Positions 36,009-45,472 of a stretch of DNA of 64,000 nucleotides are shown in pieces. Source of the DNA: Anaerolineae bacterium. GTDB lineage: Bacteria > Chloroflexota > Anaerolineae > Aggregatilineales > Aggregatilineaceae. Below the pieces are notes generated by a model, which was not told the DNA's origin, made no database searches, and saw only the letters and a list, made by a program, of their open reading frames with translations. Positions within the stretch are counted from its first letter, which is position 1. The number at the start of each line of letters is the position of its first letter. Both the position numbers and the translations under genes were made by a program. The stretch is from contig JAFGNU010000061.1 of assembly GCA_016926875.1 (NCBI GenBank), positions 1 to 64,000 of the forward strand, read 5' to 3'.

Positions 36009-38180
36009 CTAATTCTCTGGAAGAGTGGGCAATAAAACGCGAAACAGGCTTCCCTGTCCAACCGTGCTTTCAACTTCAATAGTCCCGTCGTGCATCTCGA
36101 CGATTCGCTTGACAATCGCCAACCCCAGGCCCATGCCGCGTTTGTCCATTGATCTGGATTTATCCACCCGGAAAAAGTGATCAAAGATGTACGGCAGGTC
36201 ATCCTCGCTGATTCCGATCCCCGTATCAGATACCTCAACGCCAACCCTATTGTCCTGGACAAAGGTTCTCAGTTCTATCGAGCCACCGTCTGGGGTATAG
36301 GCGATCGCATTCCGGATGAGGTTATCTAGAATGCGTTCAAATTCTGTCTGATCGCCCAGGACATCAGGCAGGTTGAACTGTAAGTCTGTTACTATTGTCA
36401 GGTGCCTGCGCTCGGCTATCGGGTAGAGACTTTGCAGGATGCTGGCGACCAGCCTGCTGAAATTTACCGGGCTTCGTGAGACTTCTGGTGTGTTCTCCAG
36501 CCGTGCGGAGAGCAGTATTTCCTCAATACGCTGTTCCAACAAAGCAGTCTGCAACTTGATGCTTTGCAGCTTGTCCTTCTGCATTTCAGGATCGGTAATA
36601 TGCTCCAATAAATACAAACTGGAATTGATAATAGAGAGCGGCGTCCGCAAATCATGGGAGATGCTGGTGATGGATTCTCTCAATACGTTTACCCGTTCTC
36701 GTTCCACCGCCAGTTCCAGCGCTTGTCGCTCGATGCGCTTCAGGTCGGTAATATCGTGCGATACGCCGACCAGACCAATCACGCGATCGTGGGTATCCTT
36801 CAGAGGAACCTTCGTGGTAAGAATCGTCCTGGCTTGACCGTCCTTGGATCTGCCGGGTTCCTCAACATTCTTGATTGACATCCCTGATGTTAGAACCTGC
36901 TGGTCATCAGCCCAAAACTGCTCGGCGTAATCGCGAGAGAAAAAATCAAAATCGGTCTTTCCTAGCATTTCGGCCTCGGTAGAAACCTGAGGCGTGTCTT
37001 CCTGGCACGCTTTGTTAACCAGCAGAAGCCGACCTTCAGTGTCTTTGACGTAAATAAAGTCCGGCACAGCATCAATAATGGTGCGGAGCAAGGTACGCTC
37101 CGCGGCTAACGTCTCTTCCGTTCTCCGTACAGCCGCAAGGTGGCCCAGTGTAGTCGCGTACAGCGAGAGCAGCTCCAACTCATAATCCGCCGGAGGTTGA
37201 CGGCTCAACAAGTTATCGACCGATACCCACCCGATATTTTGATCGCCATCCCACATTTGAGCCACGGCCTTCCAGCCCGTACCAACTATTTTGTAACAGT
37301 CATTGTAAATGGGCACATCATTCCGAGTAGCAGCAAACACGCGACCTGCTAGCAGTTCCTGCATGTATTCGCCGGCTCTAACAGGGAGACGTTGTTTCCG
37401 CTCATCGCGGACCTGGCCATGTTCGTCTATCCCGAATGAACCAACCATAAATTCGGGATCGCTGTCCAAAAACCACAAACCCAGCCGGTCAAATCCCAAC
37501 TTACTGCGTCCCAACTCGACGGCGCGAAGGCACAGATCGTCGAATGAGTGCGTTTTGGAGAGTTCGAAACTTACTTCATGCAGCGCCTTTAATTTTTCTT
37601 GGAACTGGCGTGCTCCCTCTTCTTTTGCTCTTAACGCTTCTTCCGTTCGTTTGCGCGCTATCAGGTGACCAAGCGAGGCTGCATACAGGCCGAGCAGCTC
37701 AATTTGATAATGTGACCAGGGTTCTTGCCGGATCAGGTTATCGGCACTCAACCAACCCAGCAATCGATCCCCGTCCCACAAGTTACCCCGCACACGGTCG
37801 CCAAACCCAACGGTCTCGGTTTTATCATTTAGCAAAGGGATATTCAAACGCACCGACCGCCTGCTCTCAGACTTCAGCATTTCCACGGATACATCGTCCA
37901 TAGGCCGCAGTTCGTGGCGCTGCCCGCGCTCATCCCGGATCTGTCCTTGTTCGTCGATCCCGAATGAGCCGATAATGAAACGAGGATCGGTATCTACAAA
38001 CCACAATCCCAAACGATCAAACCCCAGGCGACTGCAACCCAATTCAACAGCAAGCCGACAAAAATCATCAAACGAGTCAGTTTGTGAAAGTTCCCCGCTG
38101 ACTTCGTGAAGACTCTTCAGTTTTGCCTGGAAGTCGAGCAGCTCTTGTGTCTGCTGCTGTTTGTCGGTCTGCTTGGTCAT
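36009..38180 (-). CDS. GAF-GAF-PAS sensor histidine kinase
   Basis: A 723-residue kinase without membrane segments. Two similar GAF-type domains (about 25-170 and 195-345) share the text GFDRLGLWF-D-DP and look like an internal duplication. A PAS domain follows (about 360-480; DFIYVKDTEGRLLLVN, LVGVSHDITDLKRIE), then HisKA with the phosphorylated histidine in SISHDLRTPLS and an HATPase domain with LDNLIRNAIAY, VSDTGIGI and GMGLGLAIV. The ATG at 38180 has GGAG eight bases upstream. It is divergent from a response regulator gene, the probable partner or a neighbour by chance. The signal is unknown. Confidence 0.93.
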   Translation of the reverse strand: MTKQTDKQQQTQELLDFQAKLKSLHEVSGELSQTDSFDDFCRLAVELGCSRLGFDRLGLWFVDTDPRFIIGSFGIDEQGQIRDERGQRHELRPMDDVSVEMLKSESRRSVRLNIPLLNDKTETVGFGDRVRGNLWDGDRLLGWLSADNLIRQEPWSHYQIELLGLYAASLGHLIARKRTEEALRAKEEGARQFQEKLKALHEVSFELSKTHSFDDLCLRAVELGRSKLGFDRLGLWFLDSDPEFMVGSFGIDEHGQVRDERKQRLPVRAGEYMQELLAGRVFAATRNDVPIYNDCYKIVGTGWKAVAQMWDGDQNIGWVSVDNLLSRQPPADYELELLSLYATTLGHLAAVRRTEETLAAERTLLRTIIDAVPDFIYVKDTEGRLLLVNKACQEDTPQVSTEAEMLGKTDFDFFSRDYAEQFWADDQQVLTSGMSIKNVEEPGRSKDGQARTILTTKVPLKDTHDRVIGLVGVSHDITDLKRIERQALELAVERERVNVLRESITSISHDLRTPLSIINSSLYLLEHITDPEMQKDKLQSIKLQTALLEQRIEEILLSARLENTPEVSRSPVNFSRLVASILQSLYPIAERRHLTIVTDLQFNLPDVLGDQTEFERILDNLIRNAIAYTPDGGSIELRTFVQDNRVGVEVSDTGIGISEDDLPYIFDHFFRVDKSRSMDKRGMGLGLAIVKRIVEMHDGTIEVESTVGQGSLFRVLLPTLPEN

Positions 38181-38216
38181 CGTTCGCTCCGCTAACGAAT
38201 GCTTTTGCCTGAGCAT

Positions 38217-38641
38217 TCGTTGTTAGGTTTAGTGATTAGCTGGTAGGGATCGGATATTCATTCTCCTACTAACAGGCAAAAAACAAAGTGTCGGTTTGGC
38301 ATTTAGCTAACTGCTGATCGTTCATTGTTAAAAGCTACCCACTTAATAATTATATTGACTGAATGACTCGCGTGCCACGATTTGGCGGCACGCCAACCGC
38401 TCAGCATGTTCAAAGGGGTGAATCGAGCCAGTTTTTCTTGTTTACGTACCTTTATATCTCCGATTTTGCCCTCCAGGGGCCACAAACTACGCTGCGTTCC
38501 GCCCAGGATTCCAACATGCACTTCAAAACAAAGGGTAAATTGTGTCTTGGTTACATGCGTGGTCCGGCAAACAGCTCTCGTTACATATGCATAATGGAAT
38601 TTCTTTGGCAGCAAACTGTGGAAACTGTGATGAGATTGGCG
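38217..38641. other. AT-rich divergent intergenic region
   Basis: About 425 bases between the kinase and the response regulator. The 140-codon frame on the minus strand here lacks coding character. TATAAT at 38642-38647, just beyond its end, is the likely -10 box of the response regulator gene (-35 box not clear). A hairpin (ACGAATGC/GCATTCGT) lies at its left edge, just before the kinase start. Confidence 0.45.
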
Positions 38642-38694
38642 TATAATTGACGACATCCAATTCAACGGACGTATTATTTCGCATGGGAGTTTCA

Positions 38695-39051
38695 ATGAAC
38701 ATCGTCTACGTTGAAGATGATCCAACTAATATCCTCTTGCTAGAGCGCGTGACAAACTCGACGGGGGATGCGCTGGTAACATTTACAGATGCAGAGAGTG
38801 CGCTCGAAAGCGATACCATCTGGGACGCAGACCTGTTCCTGGTAGATATTCACCTGCCCGGTGACCTCAATGGCCTGGACCTGGCCGATATTCTGCGCAG
38901 CAACGGCGTCAATGTGCCCATGGTGATGATTACCGCCTACGACCTGCCAGACTACATTGCGCGCTGCCGCGAAATCGGCGGTAACCTGTATCTGGTCAAG
39001 CCGGTCAGTGTATCAGAACTGGTAGAAGTGTTGAACGATTATCGTCAATAG
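38695..39051 (+). CDS. Single-domain response regulator
   Basis: A 118-residue receiver domain without an output domain. Acidic pocket VYVEDD at the start, the phospho-acceptor aspartate in LFLVDIHLPG, the threonine in MVMITAYD and the lysine in LYLVKPVS. Lone receivers act in phosphorelays or on motility. ATG 38695 has GGGAG upstream; ATG 38683 is an alternative adding four residues. It lies divergent from the sensor kinase. Confidence 0.9.
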   Translation: MNIVYVEDDPTNILLLERVTNSTGDALVTFTDAESALESDTIWDADLFLVDIHLPGDLNGLDLADILRSNGVNVPMVMITAYDLPDYIARCREIGGNLYLVKPVSVSELVEVLNDYRQ

Positions 39052-39159
39052 TGGCTATCTCAGTAGGGTACCCAATTCTGACCTGAAGCTAGTTAGGCTC
39101 AAATCTGGCCGGGCCGTGTCAGGTGTTTAGCGACGACCTCCTGATACGCAGAAGGGATC

Positions 39160-39190
39160 AAAACGCCCCAGGTGAACGTACCTGGGGCGC
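39160..39190 (-). terminator. Terminator of the pyruvate oxidoreductase gene
   Basis: A perfect ten-pair stem (39180-39189 with 39164-39173) followed on the minus strand by TTTTG, 23 bases after the stop codon. Confidence 0.75.
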
Positions 39191-39212
39191 ATTATCGTGA
39201 TCGGGAGGTAGG

Positions 39213-42200
39213 CTAGAGATCAAACTCCGCCCACTGTTCATACATCTTCCAACGTGTTGTCACGTCTTCGCGTATTAACCCCAGCAATTTCTCAGCACGA
39301 TCTGGATCTGCCTGTCGCAGCACCCGGAACCGATTCTGCTTGTACATAAAGGTTTCGATGTCTTCAGACGGCGCCTTCGAGTCTAGCATCAGCGCGGGCT
39401 TGCCCGCCAGTACGTTGTCCGGGTTGAAGCGGTACAACGGCCAAAAACCGGATGCCACTGCGTCCTTCTGTACCTCGTTGCCCAGCAGCAGGTCATGCCC
39501 ATGCGCAATGCACTGGCAGTAAGCGATGATCAGTGACGGGCCGTTGTAGGCTTCCGCCTCGGCGAAGGCTTTGACTGCCTGGTTCATATTCGCGCCCATA
39601 GCGACCTGGGCCACGTAGATATTGCCGTAGGTCATGGCGATCATGCCCAGGTCTTTTTTGGGTTGTTCCTTACCGGCAGCCGCGAACTTGGCAACCGCAG
39701 CGCGCGGCGTTGCTTTCGACATCTGGCCGCCCGTGTTGGAATACACGCCTGTGTCGAGCAGCAGTACGTTCAGGTTCCGCCCGGACGCCAGCACATGATC
39801 CAGCCCGCCGTAGCCAATGTCGTAGCCCCAGCCATCACCGCCGACGATCCAGACCGATTTCTTAACCAGGTAGTCGGCCACCGACAGCAACTGCGTGGCA
39901 AGCTCGCTGTTGTCCTGTTCTAGCAGTTTCTTGAGCTTGTCAACCCGTGCCCGCTGTTCCTCGATGCCTTCCTGTGTGCTCATATCGGCATCGCGGGTAG
40001 CTTTGAGCAGGTCAACGTTGTTGGTCGCAGACTCGATCAGCTTGTCGAGCAGTTCGCTGGCGAAGGCCGTCATCTTATCTACAGTCAGGCACATACCCAT
40101 GCCAAACTCCGCCGCATCTTCGAACAGCGAGTTTGACCAGACCGGGCCGCGCCCGTCTGCACGCCGGGCATACGGTGTAGTGGGCAGATTGCCGCCGTAA
40201 ATCGACGAGCAGCCAGTTGCGTTAGCGATGATCGCGCGGTCGCCGTATAACTGCGTCATCAGGCGGAGAACCGGTGTCTCGCCACAGCCCGCGCACGCGC
40301 CGGAGAACTCAAACAGCGGCGGCAAGAACTGTGATCCCTTCACCGTGAAGCGGTTGAAGGTCGCAGGATCGGTATCGGGAATCGACAGGAAGTAATCCCA
40401 GTTCTCCACTTCAGCCTGGCGCAGCGCTTCGGTGAGCGGCACCATGTTGATCGCCTTGCGGTCGGTCTTCTTGCCGCTTTCGTCTTTGACGTAGGCCGGG
40501 CATGTATCCACGCATACGCCGCAGCCAGTGCAGTCTTCCGGCGCCACCTGGACCGTGTACTTCATGCCCTTCCAATCGCGCCCGCGCGCTTCCATCGACT
40601 TGAAGGTTGCGGGCGATTGGCCGTTGGCATAGTCGGCGTTAAATACCTTGACTCGGATCGTGGCGTGAGGGCACACGAACGAGCACTGATTGCACTGGAT
40701 ACAGGCATCGGGTTCCCATACCGGGATTTCCAGGCCCACATTACGCTTTTCGTACTGGGTCGTGCCGGTTGGGAACGTGCCGTCGACGGGCATGGCCGAT
40801 ACCGGCAGGTAATCGCCGCGTCCGGCGATAATTTCCGCTGTCACGTTTTGCACGAATTCAGGCGCGTGCGCTGGCACCGGCGGGCGCATGGTGAGATCGC
40901 TGGTAACGTTGTCGGGCACCTCAACCTTTTCAATGCGGTTTTTGGCGATCTGGGCCGCGCGGACGTTCATATCAACAACTTTAGCGCCCTTCTTGCCGTA
41001 GGTGTCCTCGACTGCCATCTCGATCATTTCCATTGCTTTCTCGGATGGCAGCACACCGGAAATCTGGAAGAAAGCGGCCTGCATGATCACATTGATACGC
41101 CCGCCCAGGCCCACCGACCTGGCGATGTCGTTGCCGTCGATCACGTAGAACTCGGCCTTCTTATCAATGAGCTGCTGCTGGACCTCGCGCGGCATGTGAT
41201 CCCACACTTTATCTGCCGGATAAGGGCTGTTGAGCAGGAAGATACCACCTTCTTTCAGGGCGTCCAGCATGTTGTAGCGTTCCAGGAAGCCGAAGTTATG
41301 GCACGCCAGAAATCCGGCTTTGCTGATCAAGTACGTGCTGCGGATCGGTTTTTTGCTGAAGCGCAGGTGCGACACCGTTCGCGCGCCGGACTTCTTCGAA
41401 TCGTACACAAAGTAGCCCTGGGCGTAATTGTCGGTTGCCTTGCCGATGATCTTAATCGAGTTCTTGTTCGCGCCGACGGTCCCATCCGCGCCCAGGCCCC
41501 AGAACATCGCGCAGTGCACCTCGCTGCCTTCGGTGGTGAAGTCTTCATCCCAATCCAGGCTGGTGTTGGTTACATCGTCGTAGATGCCGACGGTGAAGTG
41601 ATTCTTGGGCTGCTTGGCCGACAGGTTATCCAACACGGCCTTGACCATACCGGGGGTGAATTCTTTCGAGCCAAGACCATAACGCCCGCCGACTATCGCA
41701 GGGGCTTTAGCCAACGTGCCATCGGCTACCGCTTCATTGACCGCAGCCACAACGTCCAGGTAGAGCGGTTCGCCAGAGGCGCCCGGTTCCTTGGTGCGGT
41801 CGAGCACGGCAATGGCCTTGACCGTCTTGGGCAGCGCTGCTACCAGTGCCGCGCTGTCGAACGGGCGGAACAGGCGGACTTTGATCACGCCGACTTTCTC
41901 GCCCTGCGCCGCGAGGTAATCTACCGTCTCGTGCGCCGCTTCTGCGCCGGAACCCATCAGCACCACCACGCGCTCGGCATCCGGCGCGCCAACATAGTCG
42001 AACAGGTGATACTGGCGGCCTACAACCTTGGCGAAGCGGTCCATCACGTTCTGAACGATACCTGGAGCGGCTTCGTAATACGGGTTAACCGACTCACGCC
42101 CCTGGAAGAACACGTCCGGGTTCTGGGCGGTGCCACGCATTGCTGGATGGTCCGGCGACAGGCCGCGCATGCGGTGCTCAAGCACGTACTTATCATCGAT

Positions 42201-42797
42201 TACGGCGCGCATATCGTCACGGGTGAGTTCTTCAATCTTCTGAATCTCGGACGACGAGCGAAAGCCGTCGAAAAAGTGAACAAACGGCACACGCGATTCG
42301 AGCGTGGCTGCCTGTGCGATCAGTGCGAAGTCCATAATTTCCTGGATGCTGCCCGATGCCAGAAGCGCAAAGCCGGTCGCCCGTGCGGCGGTGATGTCGG
42401 AGTGATCGCCGAAAATGGATAGCGCTTGGGCCGCCACCGAACGCGCCGCCACGTGGAAAACGGTCGGGGTCAGCTCGCCCGCGATCTTGTACATATTCGG
42501 GATCATCAGCAGCAGTCCTTGCGACGCGGTAAACGTCGTGGTCAGTGCGCCTGTGGTCAGCGCGCCGTGCACCGCACCGGCAGCCCCACCTTCGGCCTGC
42601 ATTTCGGTGACATCGGGCACCGTTCCCCACAGGTTAGTTACCCCCGCTGCCGACAGTTCGTCGGCCAGTTCACCCATCGAGGATGAGGGCGTGATAGGGT
42701 AGATGGCGATGACTTCGTTGAGAGCATGCGCTACCTGTGCGGCAGCGGTATTGCCATCAATCGTCACCGTCTCTCGGGACGATGTATTGTTAGACAT
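39213..42797 (-). CDS. nifJ: Pyruvate:ferredoxin (flavodoxin) oxidoreductase
   Basis: Oxidatively decarboxylates pyruvate to acetyl-CoA, passing electrons to ferredoxin. The 1194-residue single-chain enzyme holds all domains in order: the pyrimidine-binding domain (YPITPSSSMGELADE), the gamma domain, the two-cluster ferredoxin domain (CIQCNQCSFVCP near 690 and CTGCGVCVDTCP near 750), and the thiamine-diphosphate domain with the proximal-cluster cysteines (GACAGCGETP) and GDGWGYDIGYGGLDH. It indicates anaerobic or microaerobic metabolism. Single gene, with promoter upstream and terminator downstream. Confidence 0.97.
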   Translation of the reverse strand: MSNNTSSRETVTIDGNTAAAQVAHALNEVIAIYPITPSSSMGELADELSAAGVTNLWGTVPDVTEMQAEGGAAGAVHGALTTGALTTTFTASQGLLLMIPNMYKIAGELTPTVFHVAARSVAAQALSIFGDHSDITAARATGFALLASGSIQEIMDFALIAQAATLESRVPFVHFFDGFRSSSEIQKIEELTRDDMRAVIDDKYVLEHRMRGLSPDHPAMRGTAQNPDVFFQGRESVNPYYEAAPGIVQNVMDRFAKVVGRQYHLFDYVGAPDAERVVVLMGSGAEAAHETVDYLAAQGEKVGVIKVRLFRPFDSAALVAALPKTVKAIAVLDRTKEPGASGEPLYLDVVAAVNEAVADGTLAKAPAIVGGRYGLGSKEFTPGMVKAVLDNLSAKQPKNHFTVGIYDDVTNTSLDWDEDFTTEGSEVHCAMFWGLGADGTVGANKNSIKIIGKATDNYAQGYFVYDSKKSGARTVSHLRFSKKPIRSTYLISKAGFLACHNFGFLERYNMLDALKEGGIFLLNSPYPADKVWDHMPREVQQQLIDKKAEFYVIDGNDIARSVGLGGRINVIMQAAFFQISGVLPSEKAMEMIEMAVEDTYGKKGAKVVDMNVRAAQIAKNRIEKVEVPDNVTSDLTMRPPVPAHAPEFVQNVTAEIIAGRGDYLPVSAMPVDGTFPTGTTQYEKRNVGLEIPVWEPDACIQCNQCSFVCPHATIRVKVFNADYANGQSPATFKSMEARGRDWKGMKYTVQVAPEDCTGCGVCVDTCPAYVKDESGKKTDRKAINMVPLTEALRQAEVENWDYFLSIPDTDPATFNRFTVKGSQFLPPLFEFSGACAGCGETPVLRLMTQLYGDRAIIANATGCSSIYGGNLPTTPYARRADGRGPVWSNSLFEDAAEFGMGMCLTVDKMTAFASELLDKLIESATNNVDLLKATRDADMSTQEGIEEQRARVDKLKKLLEQDNSELATQLLSVADYLVKKSVWIVGGDGWGYDIGYGGLDHVLASGRNLNVLLLDTGVYSNTGGQMSKATPRAAVAKFAAAGKEQPKKDLGMIAMTYGNIYVAQVAMGANMNQAVKAFAEAEAYNGPSLIIAYCQCIAHGHDLLLGNEVQKDAVASGFWPLYRFNPDNVLAGKPALMLDSKAPSEDIETFMYKQNRFRVLRQADPDRAEKLLGLIREDVTTRWKMYEQWAEFDL

Positions 42798-42860
42798 GAA
42801 TTCCTCCCACTGGCTGTGAACAAAGCTAGATCACAAGCTTCATATCCAGGAGGCAGGAGC

Positions 42861-42872
42861 ATGTGATCACAT
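42861..42872. promoter_or_regulatory. Palindrome ATGTGATCACAT in the nifJ leader
   Basis: A perfect 12-base palindrome about 40 bases downstream of the predicted nifJ transcription start and 64 bases before its ATG. A second, longer arrangement, TGTGA (42815-42819) and TCACA (42831-42835), is nearer the gene. Half-sites of this kind are recognised by CRP/FNR- or Rex-like regulators, but the spacings here do not match their consensus. Confidence 0.4.
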
Positions 42873-42912
42873 TGCGAGCAAACTCTTGGTGAGCTAAAGA
42901 TCACGCGGAAAA

Positions 42913-42941
42913 AGCATGAAGTGTCATACCGGACAGGTCAA
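42913..42941 (-). promoter_or_regulatory. Putative nifJ promoter
   Basis: On the minus strand TTGACC (42941-42936), 17 bases and CATGCT (42918-42913). The -35 box is good, the -10 box is weak. The remaining intergenic DNA up to 43143 shows only a TATAAT (43106-43111) that may serve the HAD gene. Confidence 0.4.
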
Positions 42942-43143
42942 ACAACGTGTGTTACGCCTGAGTATCCGCGATTTTTACATCCTCGCCATGAGTGTAGATC
43001 GTTTGAGAGAGTCCCAGTAGTGCGAAATGTCGCAATATGGGTGAATAGTGTCACTTTCACAGGGTGCTCATACAGATCATCCGATCACAAACACGGCAGG
43101 CGCGCTATAATTTGCTCGGATTTCTGCATTCAAGGATAGCACA

Positions 43144-43854
43144 ATGTCTGATCGAAAATGGTTGGTGTTATTCGACATTGACGGCACGCTGCTGCACTCC
43201 GGTGGGTGTGGGCGTGCAGCAACACGCCTGGCGCTCCAGGAAGTGTTTGGCACCATTGGGGTGCTGGATGGGTACAGTTTCGCCGGGAAAACAGACTGGC
43301 AGATACTACGCGAGGCGCTGACACCGGCAGGGATCACCGCCGAGCAGGTGGAAGCCAAGCTTCATACATATAATACTGTCGTGGCCCGCCACTTGACCGA
43401 GATCATCGGGGATTTTCCCGTCAAACCGTGTGTGGGGGCGCGAGAAGTCGTTGCAGCCCTCAGCGCAAACCCGGCGGCAGTCGTGGCACTGGTCACAGGC
43501 AATATGGAAAAACTTGTGCCGATCAAACTACATACTGCCGGGTATACCCCTGCTGATTTTAAAGTCGGCGCGTTTGGCTCCGAGGGTTGGGTCCGTTCGA
43601 TGCTGCCGCCGCTGGCCCTGGAACGCGCCAGGACGTACAGTAAGGTGGATTTCCCTCCGGAGCGGATCGTGATCATTGGCGACACACCTGGCGACGTAGC
43701 CTGTGCCGCCAGCATCGGCGCGCGTACTATCGCCGTAGCCACCGGGCCGTTCAGCGCTGCCCAACTGAGCGCCCACCGCCCGACCCATGTATTTGAGACG
43801 ATGGCTGACCAGGACGCAGTCCTGTCTGCCATTTTTGACGGTCATATTACCTAA
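43144..43854 (+). CDS. HAD-superfamily hydrolase, phosphoglycolate-phosphatase-like
   Basis: A 236-residue phosphatase. Motif I is FDIDGTLLHSGG (nucleophile and acid aspartates), the cap is helical, motif II VTGN, motif III the lysine region near VDFPPERIV, and motif IV IIGDTPGDVACA. This matches the Gph/PGP-type C1-cap subfamily, which dephosphorylates small sugar phosphates; the substrate is not certain. It starts 24 bases upstream of the sortase gene's neighbourhood and may be co-transcribed with it. Confidence 0.88.
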   Translation: MSDRKWLVLFDIDGTLLHSGGCGRAATRLALQEVFGTIGVLDGYSFAGKTDWQILREALTPAGITAEQVEAKLHTYNTVVARHLTEIIGDFPVKPCVGAREVVAALSANPAAVVALVTGNMEKLVPIKLHTAGYTPADFKVGAFGSEGWVRSMLPPLALERARTYSKVDFPPERIVIIGDTPGDVACAASIGARTIAVATGPFSAAQLSAHRPTHVFETMADQDAVLSAIFDGHIT

Positions 43855-43877
43855 CGAGCCGTTGAGGCCCGCCTGTC

Positions 43878-44855
43878 ATGAGAAAAGAGCGGCAGTTCCA
43901 GCATACCCTGAAACTGGGGATCGTCGTGGCCGGGTGCGGGTTGATCTGCCTGGGGGGTGGGCTGGCGCTGTTGACATGGCGGCTGCTGGAACCGGATGAT
44001 GCCGTGCTCCTGCCACCTGGTTTTGTGATCACGCCCGAAGCCACGCCGACCGTCGGCGTGCTGGGTAACGAACTCGCGCCGCCCCCTCCGCCGGGCGACA
44101 ATATGCAGGTAGTGATGCTGCCGGTCAGCGACAAACCAACCGCCACCCCCACTGCTGCCAGCGCCACACCGGTTGATACTCCGCTCCCGGCTTCACCTAC
44201 CCGGTCGCCCACGTTCTCATTGACGCCATCCGCCGCGCCAACCGGTACGCCAGCGCCCACCGCCACATCAACGCCGCCTGCCGTGCGCCCGGTAATTTTA
44301 ACCACGCCGCCCACCTCATCCACGCTAACCGCCACGGCTACCCGCACACCCTCACCAACACCCACGCCGCGCCCCGCTGTCCCCGATCATATCCTGATCG
44401 ATGCTATTGGACTGGAAGCGCCGGTTGTCCCGGTCGGACAGCACTCACTGCGCATCGGGGAACAGGTCTACAGCCAGTGGGATGTGCCGAATGTCTATGC
44501 AGCGGGCTGGCACCAGACCTCTGCGCCGCTGGGCCAACCCGGCAACACCGTGATCAACGGGCATCACAATGTTCATGGTGAGATATTCCGCTACCTGATC
44601 GAACTGGAACCAGGCGATATTGTGACGCTGGAATCGCAGGGCGAGCGCTACTTTTACCTGGTGGCCCAAACGATGACGCTGGCCGAGCAGGATGAACCGG
44701 TCGAGGTCCGGCAGGCAAACGCGCGCTGGATATTGCCGACAGATGACGAACGTGTTACGCTCATAACATGCTGGCCGTATTACGCAAGCACACACCGGCT
44801 GATCGTGATCGCGCTGCCGCTGTCGGCACTGGGCTTGCCTGCCGAGATACCCTAG
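43878..44855 (+). CDS. Sortase with long Pro/Thr-rich stalk
   Basis: A 325-residue membrane-anchored transpeptidase. An N-terminal membrane segment (about 13-35) is followed by a low-complexity Pro-Thr-Ala-Ser stalk (about 50-165) and a C-terminal sortase domain. The catalytic residues are visible: histidine in INGHHNVHGE, cysteine in VTLITCWPYY, arginine in THRLIVIA. It resembles class D/E-like sortases. Chloroflexota of this kind often have such enzymes; no LPXTG-type substrate gene is seen nearby. Confidence 0.9.
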   Translation: MRKERQFQHTLKLGIVVAGCGLICLGGGLALLTWRLLEPDDAVLLPPGFVITPEATPTVGVLGNELAPPPPPGDNMQVVMLPVSDKPTATPTAASATPVDTPLPASPTRSPTFSLTPSAAPTGTPAPTATSTPPAVRPVILTTPPTSSTLTATATRTPSPTPTPRPAVPDHILIDAIGLEAPVVPVGQHSLRIGEQVYSQWDVPNVYAAGWHQTSAPLGQPGNTVINGHHNVHGEIFRYLIELEPGDIVTLESQGERYFYLVAQTMTLAEQDEPVEVRQANARWILPTDDERVTLITCWPYYASTHRLIVIALPLSALGLPAEIP

Positions 44856-44901
44856 CTCGACGGTGATCGGTGCGTTGGCGCCGGTACCCGGTTAGTCATA
44901 T

Positions 44902-45471
44902 ATGTGGTGGGAACTTATGATCCGGTTTTTAGCTATTCTTGCAGCCCCTGTTCTTAACCTGTCGTTCATTCGCCGCATCCGGCGCAACCATGCCCTGGAA
45001 CACGCTACCATCCATGTATTGAGCCGCAAAGTCAAAAACCTGAGCATCGCGGGCCGGTCAACCAACACGGGTTTTTACCTGTACGGCGATATTTCAACCC
45101 CGGAAGTGGAGGCCGCCGTACACGAAGCGCTGCACCGCATGAAAAACGGTGAGCGCGGCCTGGCGATCCATCCCAACTGCGGTACAGGCCTGGTCACAGC
45201 GGGCGTGATGACCAGCCTGGCGACAATGATCGGCACGACCGGGATGAAACGCACTGTGCTGGACCGGCTTTCGCGCCTGCCAACCATTATCCTGCTGTCT
45301 ACGCTGTCGCTGATTCTGGCACAGCCGCTTGGATTAGCGCTCCAACAGTACTTCACCACGTTGGGCGAACCCGGCGACACGGAGATCGTCAACATCAGCC
45401 GACACGAGTTCCCGATCCCGATTGCGGGACAGCGTTTGACCGTGCACTTTGTGCGCACGACGTCCACCTGA
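44902..45471 (+). CDS. DUF6391 family membrane protein
   Basis: A 189-residue protein with HALEHATIHVL near the N-terminus, the hallmark of the DUF6391 family, and HPNCGTGLVTAGVM further on. Hydrophobic stretches lie at the N-terminus and in the middle (IILLSTLSLILAQPLGLAL). The conserved histidine-glutamate pattern recalls a metalloprotease-like HExxH but is not that motif. Function unknown. Its stop is one base before the holA start. Confidence 0.8.
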   Translation: MWWELMIRFLAILAAPVLNLSFIRRIRRNHALEHATIHVLSRKVKNLSIAGRSTNTGFYLYGDISTPEVEAAVHEALHRMKNGERGLAIHPNCGTGLVTAGVMTSLATMIGTTGMKRTVLDRLSRLPTIILLSTLSLILAQPLGLALQQYFTTLGEPGDTEIVNISRHEFPIPIAGQRLTVHFVRTTST

Positions 45472-45472
45472 G

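Noticed and set aside
38185-38228. Hairpin with a GTTAGGT end, reminiscent of an integron attC site
   Set aside because: It is too short, lacks the paired inverse core and box layout, and there is no cassette array or integrase; more likely part of the kinase leader.
38303-38725. A 140-codon frame on the minus strand between the kinase and the response regulator
   Set aside because: Composition is unlike neighbouring proteins, it overlaps the response regulator start on the other strand, and it has no motif.
40617-42422. A 601-codon open frame on the plus strand inside nifJ
   Set aside because: It lies entirely antisense to the clearly functional oxidoreductase gene and its residues show no domain; a codon-bias shadow.
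44041-44380. Repetitive ACC/CCG-rich stretch that could pass for a DNA repeat array
   Set aside because: It encodes the Pro/Thr/Ala-rich stalk of the sortase in frame; the periodicity is codon-level low complexity, not a CRISPR or tandem repeat.
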